Position numbers and translations under genes: made by a program
Notes under the pieces: model-generated
The model's input: the letters and a program-made list of their open reading frames with translations, nothing else
What the model was told of the DNA's origin: nothing
Database searches by the model: none
In this document: in pieces, positions 17,603 through 24,282 of the stretch
Layout: every line of letters begins with the position of its first letter
How positions within the stretch are numbered: position 1 is the first letter of the stretch
Assembly (NCBI GenBank): GCA_902769875.1
Contig: CACXQV010000007.1
Span: 62,001 to 126,000, forward strand
From: an uncultured Bacteroidia bacterium
Lineage (GTDB): Bacteria; Bacteroidota; Bacteroidia; Bacteroidales; F082
Reading direction: 5' to 3'
DNA length: 64,000 nucleotides

Positions 17603-19714
17603 TTACTTCAAATACTTATCCAACCAATTATAGAATCTCCGTTGCCACAACACGCCGTTCTGCGGTTTCAGCACCCAGTGGTTCTCGTCGGGGAAATAGA
17701 GGAACTCGGCATCGAGGCCGCGAAGGATGGCCGCGTTGTAGGCCTGCATTCCTTGCGTGAAGCAGATGCGATAGTCGAGGCCACCGTGGATGACGAGGAT
17801 GGGTGCGGTCCATTTGTCCACAAAGAGGTGGGGCGAGTTGGCGTAGGTCTTGCGCACGGTGGGGTTGTTCCAGTCCCAGAAGGGGCCGCCGAGGTCCCAA
17901 TTCACGAACCACATCTCTTCGGTTTCAAGGTATTGCGCCTCAAGGTTGAACATACCGTCGTGGGCGATGAGGGCCTTGAAACGACCATCGTGGTGACCAG
18001 CCAACCAATATACGCTGAAGCCGCCGAAGCTGGCGCCCACGGCACCGAGGCGGTTCTCATCGATGTAAGGCTCTTTCTTCAGTTCGTCGATGGCGCTCAG
18101 GTAGTCTTTCATGCACTGCCCGCCGTAGTCTCCGCTGATTTCCTCAAGCCATTCCTGACCGAAGCCCGGCAGTCCGCGACGGTTGGGCGCAACCACGATA
18201 TAGTCGTTGGCGGCCATCATCTGGAAGTTCCAGCGGTAGCTCCAGAACTGGCTCACGGTGCTTTGCGGTCCGCCTTCGCAATAGAGCAGGGCAGGGTATT
18301 GCTTGTTGGCATCGAAGTGGGGCGGATAGATGACCCACACGAGCATATCCTTGCCGTCGGTGGTCTTCACCCAGCGTTCCTTCACATCGCCCATCGTCAG
18401 TTGGGCAAAAATCTTGTCGTTGACGGTGGTGATTTGCTTGGCTTCGCCCGTGGCGGGGTCAACGCTGAAGAGTTCCGTTGGGTGGCTCATCGACTGGCGA
18501 CCGGCAATCAGTTTTTCGCCGTTCCAATGCACTGAAACATAGTTGTGTTTGCCTTCCGTCAGCTTCTTGATTTCGCCGTTCTCGATGTTGAGGGCATAGA
18601 GTTGGTCGGTGGCGTAAGCGTCGCTGATGAAGTACAATGTCTTGCTGTCGTCGGCCCAGCTGAAGCCCGTGCAGCATTGGTCGAACTTGGCCGAGTAGTC
18701 GGTCTTTTCGCCCGTTTCGAGGTTCATCACAAAGATGCGTTGCTTGTCGCTCTCGTAGCCGTCGCGTTCCATGCTTTCCCAAGCCATCAGTTTGCCGTCG
18801 GGCGAGATGACGGGGTTGAGGTCGTAGCCCATCATGCCTTCGGTGAGGTTCTTGCACTCGCCGCTCAAGATGGTGTATTGGTAGATGTCGGTGTTGGTGG
18901 AGAGGGCGTAATCCCTGCCGACTTTCTTGCGGCAGCAATAGACGAAGCTCTTGCCGTCGGGCAGCCACTGCACTTGCTCCATTCCGCCGAAGGGACGCAC
19001 GGGAGCTTCCCATTGCTCGCCTTGCATCGCGTCAAACGAAGCCTCGATTTTGCCACTGCTGAAGTTGCCCACGAAAATGTGGCCGTAGGTGTCCACCCAA
19101 TGGTCCCAGTGGCGATACATCAGGTCGTTGTTGATGCGGCCAGAGGACTTGTCGAGGTCGGGATAGATGTCGGCCACGGTCTCTTTCAGCTTCACTTCCT
19201 TGGTGAAGATGACCTGCTGGCAGTCAGGCGAGTAGAGGAAACCGTTGATGTCGTCCTTTTCGTTTGAAACACATTCAACTCCGGTTCCGTCGGGGTTCAC
19301 TTCCCAAAGTTGCATGACATCGTCTTTAGGCGCGAGGAAGCCGATTTTCTTGCCGTCGGGACGCCATTGCGGGCTGTATTGGCTGTCCTTGCTCTCGACC
19401 AACACCTTGTTTCCGCTACCGTCGGCGTTCATAATATATAAGGTGGAGCCGCTGCGGTTTTCGGGTACGCTGTAGTAAGTCACGGCATAGACGATTTGCG
19501 AATGGTCGGGCGAAAGGCTGTAATCCCCGATGCGGCCCATGCTCCAAAGCACTTCGGGTGTCATGATGTCCGAAGTCAAAGTAAGTTCTTTCGGGCCGAT
19601 TTTGTCCTTGCCTTTCGGCTCGGTTTTAGCCCCGTTTTCACGAGGTGAAGATGTGTTGCACGATACGATTGAACAGGTGATCATGGCTAACAGGAAAAGT
19701 TTGTTTTTCTTCAT
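17603..19714 (-). CDS. Prolyl oligopeptidase-family dipeptidyl-peptidase (DPP5-like, S9)
   Basis: The 703-residue product has a lipoprotein-type leader (LFLLAMITCSIVSCN; the Cys of IVSC is a plausible lipidation site). A seven-bladed propeller follows (repeated 'SPD.. I.Y', 'WRPDGKKIGFLAP', 'WLPDGKSFVYCC', 'SWADDSKTLYFISD'), then the alpha/beta hydrolase domain with nucleophile GASFGG (S562), acid HGGLDYRI and base DENHWVL. The start of the mature protein (MTPEVLWSMGRIGDYSLSPD) resembles Porphyromonas DPP5. The enzyme would release dipeptides in the periplasm or at the surface from extracellular peptides. Confidence 0.88.
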   Translation of the reverse strand: MKKNKLFLLAMITCSIVSCNTSSPRENGAKTEPKGKDKIGPKELTLTSDIMTPEVLWSMGRIGDYSLSPDHSQIVYAVTYYSVPENRSGSTLYIMNADGSGNKVLVESKDSQYSPQWRPDGKKIGFLAPKDDVMQLWEVNPDGTGVECVSNEKDDINGFLYSPDCQQVIFTKEVKLKETVADIYPDLDKSSGRINNDLMYRHWDHWVDTYGHIFVGNFSSGKIEASFDAMQGEQWEAPVRPFGGMEQVQWLPDGKSFVYCCRKKVGRDYALSTNTDIYQYTILSGECKNLTEGMMGYDLNPVISPDGKLMAWESMERDGYESDKQRIFVMNLETGEKTDYSAKFDQCCTGFSWADDSKTLYFISDAYATDQLYALNIENGEIKKLTEGKHNYVSVHWNGEKLIAGRQSMSHPTELFSVDPATGEAKQITTVNDKIFAQLTMGDVKERWVKTTDGKDMLVWVIYPPHFDANKQYPALLYCEGGPQSTVSQFWSYRWNFQMMAANDYIVVAPNRRGLPGFGQEWLEEISGDYGGQCMKDYLSAIDELKKEPYIDENRLGAVGASFGGFSVYWLAGHHDGRFKALIAHDGMFNLEAQYLETEEMWFVNWDLGGPFWDWNNPTVRKTYANSPHLFVDKWTAPILVIHGGLDYRICFTQGMQAYNAAILRGLDAEFLYFPDENHWVLKPQNGVLWQRRFYNWLDKYLK

Positions 19715-19765
19715 AATGATAAAGGTTTAGAAATTTGGCGTAAAAATAGGGGTTTTTCCGATATG

Positions 19766-19964
19766 TGGAGTGGGGAGGATGGCATTTTTTTGTTGGCAGG
19801 GGTTGAAACCGCCTGCCTAATGTCCTGTCACCCCTACGGGGTTCCACGGTGTTGGGCGCGAAGTCCCGTCGGGACGGAGGATATTAGGCAGGTGGTGCAG
19901 CGGAGCGGAACCCCTGTCGAAATGAAATGAAACGATAATGTAAAGAAGCCCCATCGGGGCGAAA
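19766..19964. repeat. 199-bp structured intergenic repeat, copy 1
   Basis: It runs from GTGGAGTGGGGAGGA to CCCCATCGGGGCGAAAG and contains several palindromes: CCTGCCTAA/TTAGGCAGG, CCCCTACGGGG, GTCCCGTCGGGAC and GCCCCATCGGGGC. A second copy of the same length and about 85-90% identity by eye lies at 21086-21284 in the same orientation. The two copies flank the candidate RNA and the lipoprotein gene. Such GCCCCgtaGGGGC elements are REP-like in appearance. Confidence 0.8.
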
Positions 19965-19983
19965 GAAAAATTCAAATAAATGC

Positions 19984-20014
19984 TTGTCGTTCCTATGTTT
20001 TGTGTTATTTTTGC
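19984..20014 (+). promoter_or_regulatory. Promoter of the candidate structured RNA
   Basis: TTG at 19984-19986 and TATTTTTGC at 20006-20014, 19 bases apart, an excellent match. The predicted start of transcription near 20018-20021 lies about 290 bases before the next coding start. Confidence 0.7.
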
Positions 20015-20017
20015 AGC

Positions 20018-20259
20018 GTAAACAAACGGAATTCTAATCATAAAATTAAATCAAAAGACGAAGCAAAAGAGTTATAAATCATTATAACAAAAGCATTTAG
20101 ATAAAATACTTCTCTTCGAAAATTTGCCGATTTACGAGAGAATGCGTAATAGAATTTGAACAAATGCTCATACGGTAGCGTGAGCTGAATCATTTTCTGT
20201 ACGCATAGGTTCGGCAAATACCTCGAAGAGCGGGAAACGATTAGGTTCACGCTTTTTTT
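20018..20259 (+). ncRNA. Candidate structured non-coding RNA or leader
   Basis: After an A-rich 5' part, CTCTTCGA + ATTTGCCGA (20112-20130) pairs with TCGGCAAAT + TCGAAGAG (20211-20230). Inside, ATGCGTA (20142-20148) pairs with TACGCAT (20200-20206), and GCTCA (20166-20170) with TGAGC (20181-20185). A separate 3' hairpin with seven Ts (20229-20259) ends it. No open frame uses the region. The nested long-hairpin form is reminiscent of 6S RNA, but I do not recognise the family. An alternative is a leader of the lipoprotein gene at 20309, because AGCGTGAGCTGAATC (from 20178) could also pair with GATTAGGTTCACGCT (to 20253). Confidence 0.55.
20229..20259 (+). terminator. Terminator of the candidate RNA
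   Basis: AGCG-GAA-C (20229-20238) pairs with G-TTC-CGCT (20245-20253) with one mismatch and one bulge, followed by a run of Ts to 20259. It lies 49 bases before the start codon of the lipoprotein gene, so it could also act as an attenuator. Confidence 0.6.
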
Positions 20260-20308
20260 GTCTGGTGCTTGAAAGAAGCAGAAACTTTAATCCCTAAATC
20301 TTATCAAT

Positions 20309-21022
20309 ATGAAAAAAGTAACGAAGGCAGTAGCAGCCATAATGCTATTTGGAACCGTGCTTTACATAAGTGGATGTAAAGAGCCGGAACCCATTGTCAC
20401 TCCTTTCACTGTTAGTGGAAGCAACGGAGGACACGACTATGTTGACCTTGGCCTGCCGAGCGGAACGTTGTGGGCCACTTGTAATCTTGGTGCGGGTACC
20501 CCTGAAGGTTATGGTGACTATTTTGCTTGGGGAGATACCTCTCCAAAAACCACCTACAATTGGACTACTTATCAGTATTGTATGGGCGATGGACATACTT
20601 TTACCAAATACTGCACCGACTCCACGTATGGCTACGACGGTTTTGTTGACAATTTAAACGTGTTGCGGCCAATTGATGATGCGGCCTTGGTGAAGTGGGG
20701 AACAGGTTGGCACATACCGACAATGGAACAATGGAAGGAATTGCGCGACAACACGACCGGCACTTGGACGGTTCAGAACGGGGTGAACGGATTCCTTTTC
20801 ACTGCAAGTAATGGAGGCCGTCTTTTCCTTCCTGCTGCTGGTTATCGCAGGGACGAAAATCTTATGGGTATGGGTACCGATGGCATTTATTGGTCGAGTT
20901 CGCTTTATGTCGGCATTCCTGATGGTGCATACGATTTTGGTTTCACTTCATCCAACAATTTTGTGGACCTTTATTACCGCTACCAAGGCCAATCCATCCG
21001 CCCCGTCCGTTCTGCCAATTAA
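20309..21022 (+). CDS. FISUMP-type surface lipoprotein
   Basis: The 237-residue product has a lipoprotein leader (AAIMLFGTVLYISGC, lipobox ISGC) and one copy of the domain seen in Bacteroides/Prevotella and Fibrobacter major paralogous proteins: YVDLGLPSGTLWATCNLGA, GDYFAWGDT, WHIPTMEQWKEL, FLPAAGYRR, YWSSSL and a final SIRPVR. These proteins sit at the cell surface; the role is unknown. It is related in its C-terminal half to the larger protein at 49059 (WSSTYRN, FLPAAGNR). The gene, together with the candidate RNA, lies between two 199-bp direct repeats. Confidence 0.82.
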   Translation: MKKVTKAVAAIMLFGTVLYISGCKEPEPIVTPFTVSGSNGGHDYVDLGLPSGTLWATCNLGAGTPEGYGDYFAWGDTSPKTTYNWTTYQYCMGDGHTFTKYCTDSTYGYDGFVDNLNVLRPIDDAALVKWGTGWHIPTMEQWKELRDNTTGTWTVQNGVNGFLFTASNGGRLFLPAAGYRRDENLMGMGTDGIYWSSSLYVGIPDGAYDFGFTSSNNFVDLYYRYQGQSIRPVRSAN

Positions 21023-21054
21023 ACCTATTGTGGTCATAACAGCGGAAAACCCAC

Positions 21055-21108
21055 AAAAACCACCTTCAAAAACTCTGGAGAAATTCGGAGTGGGAGGGTG
21101 GTTTTTTT
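21055..21108 (+). terminator. Terminator after the lipoprotein gene
   Basis: AAAAACCACCTTC (21055-21067) pairs with GGGAGGGTGGTTTTTTT (from 21092). The 3' arm coincides with the start of repeat copy 2. Confidence 0.55.
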
Positions 21109-21284
21109 CGGCAGGGGTTGCATTTCATTTCACCGCCTGCCTAATGTCCTGTCACCCCTATGGGGTTCCACGGTGCTGGGCGCGAAGTCCCATCGGGACG
21201 TAGGATGTTAGGCAGGCGGTGCAGCGTAGCGGAACCCCTGCCGAAACGAAACGATAATACCAATGAAGCCCCGTAGGGGCGAAA
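21086..21284. repeat. 199-bp structured intergenic repeat, copy 2
   Basis: Same orientation, length and palindrome order as the copy at 19766 (CCTGCCTAATG ... GTTAGGCAGG, CCCCTATGGGG, GTCCCATCGGGAC, GCCCCGTAGGGGC). Changes fall partly in hairpin loops (ACG/ATG, ATC/GTA), which leaves the stems intact. Confidence 0.8.
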
Positions 21285-21285
21285 C

Positions 21286-21365
21286 TCCCTTGAAAAAATG
21301 TCGAGTTTTCAAAAAGTCCCTTGAAAAAATGTTCAAATCCTTGCAAAAGTCCCTTGAAAAAGTGT
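21286..21365. promoter_or_regulatory. Three direct repeats upstream of efp (possible operator array)
   Basis: TCCCTTGAAAAAATGT occurs at 21286-21301 and 21317-21332 and, with one change, at 21350-21365. The spacing of 31 and 33 bases is about three helical turns. The last copy lies between the -33 and -7 elements of efp. Confidence 0.5.
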
Positions 21366-21373
21366 ATCTTTGC
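21341..21373 (+). promoter_or_regulatory. Promoter of efp
   Basis: TTG at 21341-21343 and TATCTTTGC at 21365-21373 are 21 bases apart, 39 bases before the start codon. Confidence 0.65.
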
Positions 21374-21411
21374 CGCTTCAAATTTTAAATCATTAAAAAA
21401 TCTGAAATACT

Positions 21412-21975
21412 ATGTTAAGTCAAGATGTTAAGATTGGAAGTGCTGTCCGCTTGGATGGAAAGATTTATTTCTGCATTGACTTCCAACATGTTAAGCCTGG
21501 CAAAGGCAACACCATTATGCGTATCAAACTGAAGGATGTGCTGAGCGGCAATGTGCTTGAAAAGCGTTTCGACATTGGCGTGAAGCTCGAAGACGTGCGC
21601 GTTGAGCACCGTCCTTACCAGTACCTCTACAAGGAAGGTGAGGACTACATCTTCATGCACACGGAGACCTATGAACAAATCCCGATCGCTGGCGACAACA
21701 TCACGGGCGTGAAGTTCATGAAGGAAAACGATGTGGTTGACGTCGTCGTCGATGCCAGCACCGAGACCATCCTCTTCGCCGAAATGCCGGTGAAGACCGT
21801 GCTGAAGGTGACCTACACCGAGCCGGGCGAGAAGGGCAACACCGCCACCAACGCCTTGAAGGAAGCCACCGTAGAGACTGGCGCCATGGTTCGCGTGCCG
21901 CTGTTCATCAACACGGATGACATGATTCGCGTCGATACCCGCACGGGCGAATATTGCGAGCGTGTGAAGGCCTGA
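21412..21975 (+). CDS. efp: Translation elongation factor P
   Basis: The 187-residue product has the three-domain EF-P layout and length. The domain I loop KPGKGN holds the Lys (near residue 32) that enters the peptidyl-transferase centre; the middle LEDVRVEHRPYQYLYKEGEDYIFM and the C-terminal GAMVRVPLFINTDDMIRVDTRTGEY are diagnostic. EF-P rescues ribosomes stalled on polyproline. The pairing efp followed by an LpxD-like gene is known from other Bacteroidota. A terminator lies between the two here, and an unusual set of three direct repeats lies upstream. Confidence 0.95.
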   Translation: MLSQDVKIGSAVRLDGKIYFCIDFQHVKPGKGNTIMRIKLKDVLSGNVLEKRFDIGVKLEDVRVEHRPYQYLYKEGEDYIFMHTETYEQIPIAGDNITGVKFMKENDVVDVVVDASTETILFAEMPVKTVLKVTYTEPGEKGNTATNALKEATVETGAMVRVPLFINTDDMIRVDTRTGEYCERVKA

Positions 21976-21992
21976 TGAAGCCAACGAAACAG

Positions 21993-22025
21993 AAAGCGCA
22001 GGGTCAAGTGACTTTGCGCTTTTTT
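21993..22025 (+). terminator. Terminator after efp
   Basis: AAAGCGCA (21993-22000) pairs with TGCGCTTT (from 22015), followed by six Ts. Confidence 0.75.
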
Positions 22026-22033
22026 GGTTTTGG

Positions 22034-22165
22034 CACGCAGTTTTTTGCACGCAGAATACGCAGAAATCGTAGATTCGACGTAGTCAATTATGGGAAGCCC
22101 AAAGCGACGCGATATTTACAATGGCAGTTTTCTGCGATTTCAGCGGATTCAGCGTGAGAAAAAAT
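22034..22165. repeat. Palindromic intergenic element of CGCAGAAAT words
   Basis: CACGCAGAATACGCAGAAAT (from 22048) and its inverted partner (22132-22156) match at about 21 of 25 positions. Extra half-words lie outside: GCACGCAG at 22033 and the direct repeat AGCGTGAGAAAAAATG further right. The architecture, inverted ends made of repeated short words around a small core, is like that of the ACGAAT elements at 47466 and 52141, although the words differ. Confidence 0.6.
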
Positions 22166-22246
22166 GTTTTTAGCGTGAGAAAAAATGCGGATCTTGCGTG
22201 AAATAATATGCCAATTCTATCGTTATACAATAAATTCCTTTTGCCG

Positions 22247-23188
22247 ATGAAAATCAAAGAATCTACCCTGAAAAACATAGCGGAACTCATTGAAGCCAAG
22301 TTTGTTGGCCCTGCCAATTTCCCCATCACGGGCCTCAACGAAATCCATAAGGTGGAGGCGGGCGACATCACTTTTGTTGACCATCCGAAATACTACGCCA
22401 AGGCACTCAACTCGGCGGCCACGGTGGTGCTTATCAATAAAGAGGTGGAATGCCCCGAAGGGAAAGCCTTGCTGCTGCATCCCGACCCGCTTGATGCCTT
22501 CGTGCGCCTGATGCGGCATTTCCGCCCCTTTGAGCCTCAAACCATGCCGATTAGCGAGAGCGCGACGATTGGAGAAGGCACGCTTATCATGCCGGGCAGT
22601 TTTGTTGGGCATCATACTGTCATCGGGAAAAATTGCCTCATCCATCCCAACGTGACCATTTACGACCATTGCGTCATTGGCGACAATGTCATCATCCATT
22701 CGGGCAGCGTGATTGGGGCGGATGGCTATTATTTCCAACGCCGCAACGAGGGCTACAAGAAATTCGAGTCGTTTGGCCGCGTGGTCGTCGCCGACGATGT
22801 TGAGATTGGTGCCCTGTGCAGCATCGACCGTGGCGTCACTTCCGACACCATCATCGAAAGCGGTACGAAATTGGACAACCACTGCCAAATCGGGCACGAC
22901 AGCTACATCGGCCACAATTGTCTCATCGGTGCCCATGCCGCCATTGCAGGTGTGACGCGCATCGAGGACGATGTCATCCTTTGGGGGCGTGTCTGTGTCA
23001 ACAAGGACTTGGTCATCGGGACGGGAGCCGTGGTATTGGCCACTTCGGCCGTCGACAAGAACGTGGGTCCGGGCAAGGCCGTCTTTGGTGTGCCCGCACA
23101 AGAGGTGAAAAAGCAATGGCGCGAACAAGCCGCCCTTCGACAACTGCCGGAGTTCTTGAAAGAATACTACAAAACACATCAATCGTGA
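22247..23188 (+). CDS. LpxD-like UDP-3-O-acylglucosamine N-acyltransferase
   Basis: The 313-residue product has the LpxD N-terminal uridine-binding domain (GLNEIHKVEAGDITFVDHPKY) and then a left-handed beta helix of hexapeptide repeats (IGEGTLIMPGSFVGHHTVIG, VIGDNVIIHSGSVIGADGYYF, IGALCSIDRG), with the catalytic-type His in NHCQIGHDSYIGHNC. The enzyme class adds the N-linked acyl chain in lipid A synthesis. It is shorter than typical LpxD (about 340) and is not next to lpxC/lpxA, so it is probably the second, efp-linked LpxD paralogue of Bacteroidota; its donor may differ. Start taken at the ATG at 22247, not 22208. Confidence 0.82.
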   Translation: MKIKESTLKNIAELIEAKFVGPANFPITGLNEIHKVEAGDITFVDHPKYYAKALNSAATVVLINKEVECPEGKALLLHPDPLDAFVRLMRHFRPFEPQTMPISESATIGEGTLIMPGSFVGHHTVIGKNCLIHPNVTIYDHCVIGDNVIIHSGSVIGADGYYFQRRNEGYKKFESFGRVVVADDVEIGALCSIDRGVTSDTIIESGTKLDNHCQIGHDSYIGHNCLIGAHAAIAGVTRIEDDVILWGRVCVNKDLVIGTGAVVLATSAVDKNVGPGKAVFGVPAQEVKKQWREQAALRQLPEFLKEYYKTHQS

Positions 23189-23224
23189 CAATGACTTGCA
23201 ACTATGGCAATGACCCTTACACCC

Positions 23225-23290
23225 CCAGTGAAGTCGTCATAGTCATCGTCAATAGTCAATAGTCATAGTCAACAGTCATAGTCATAGTCA
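23225..23290. repeat. Tandem tract of gtcatagtcaa words
   Basis: GTCATA, GTCATC, GTCAATA and GTCAACA words repeat about nine times just upstream of the esterase gene. Confidence 0.65.
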
Positions 23291-23304
23291 AAAAACAAAA
23301 CGAC

Positions 23305-24222
23305 ATGAAAAAACTAATTCTAATCTTAGCGTTTTTCCTCGCGGGCACGGCGGCATTTGCGCAAAATATGCAGACCTACAAGTATGCCGAGCGCGACACG
23401 TTGAATCTTTACCTCGATTTTTATACGCCTGAAACCGTGCATGATAGCACAATCTGTATGGTTTACGTCTTCGGTGGAGGCTTCATCGGCGGACATCGCG
23501 ACGGCAAATGGGAGAAGGCCTATTTCAAGAAGTTGGTTGACGCAGGCTTCCAAGTGGCCTCCATCGATTACCGTTTGGGATTGAAAGGAGCCAAAAACCT
23601 AAGCATCTTCAACACCGAACCGTTGGAAAAGGCGATTTATATGGCCACCGAAGATGCGATTTTGGCCTTGGCCTATCTGCTTGAACACGACAAAGAGCTG
23701 AAAATCAACAAGGATTATATCGTGATGATTGGTTCGAGCGCGGGCGCCATCACTGCGTTGCAGACGGACTACGCGATGTGCAACGGATTCCTCAATTCCG
23801 GCATTTTGCCCCAAGATTTCCGTTTGGCGGGCGTGGTGTCGTATGCCGGCGCCATTTTCTCGCACGAGGGCTTGGTGAAGTACCGCAACCGCGAGCCAGC
23901 CCCAACCATGCTTTTTCATGGCGTGAGGGACAACTTGGTGTCATACAAGGGAATAGGTTTCATGAACATCGGCTTTTTTGGCGCGGATGCTTTGGTGAAA
24001 CGTTTCAAGAAATACGGTTATCCCTATTTCGTCCGTCGTTTCGAGGACTATGGCCACAGCATAGCACTCGCTGGCTCGGTCACGGTTGACGACCTGCTTT
24101 GGTTCTGCCGCCATTACGTTTATGGCAAGGAGAGAATCCAAGTGGACGGCACCTACACCAACCTCGACCCGCAAACCATGCCGCCCTACGATTACTATAC
24201 GCCAAGCGATTTGTATAAGTGA
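23305..24222 (+). CDS. Secreted alpha/beta-hydrolase (carboxylesterase-like)
   Basis: The 305-residue product has a signal peptide (KKLILILAFFLAGTAAFAQ) and an esterase core: oxyanion-type loop VFGGGFIGGHRDG (replacing HGGGF), nucleophile elbow IGSSAGAITA (Ser near residue 144), and a late RRFEDYGHSIALAG with the probable catalytic His. It likely hydrolyses an ester in the periplasm or outside; the substrate is unknown. The end of the protein (TNLDPQTMPPYDYYTPSDLYK) has no membrane or sorting segment. Confidence 0.78.
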   Translation: MKKLILILAFFLAGTAAFAQNMQTYKYAERDTLNLYLDFYTPETVHDSTICMVYVFGGGFIGGHRDGKWEKAYFKKLVDAGFQVASIDYRLGLKGAKNLSIFNTEPLEKAIYMATEDAILALAYLLEHDKELKINKDYIVMIGSSAGAITALQTDYAMCNGFLNSGILPQDFRLAGVVSYAGAIFSHEGLVKYRNREPAPTMLFHGVRDNLVSYKGIGFMNIGFFGADALVKRFKKYGYPYFVRRFEDYGHSIALAGSVTVDDLLWFCRHYVYGKERIQVDGTYTNLDPQTMPPYDYYTPSDLYK

Positions 24223-24232
24223 TAGAGTTTCA

Positions 24233-24262
24233 TTGCTTTAATGTAAATTCACCATAAAGCAA
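24233..24262. terminator. Possible hairpin between convergent genes
   Basis: TTGCTTTA (24233-24240) pairs with TAAAGCAA (24255-24262). There is no clear T run, so termination is uncertain. Confidence 0.35.
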
Positions 24263-24282
24263 CGATACTTCCAACTGAAGTG

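Noticed and set aside
20041..20250. A 70-codon open frame on the minus strand over the candidate RNA
   Set aside because: No promoter, signal peptide or family; the frame coincides with strongly paired RNA segments on the plus strand.
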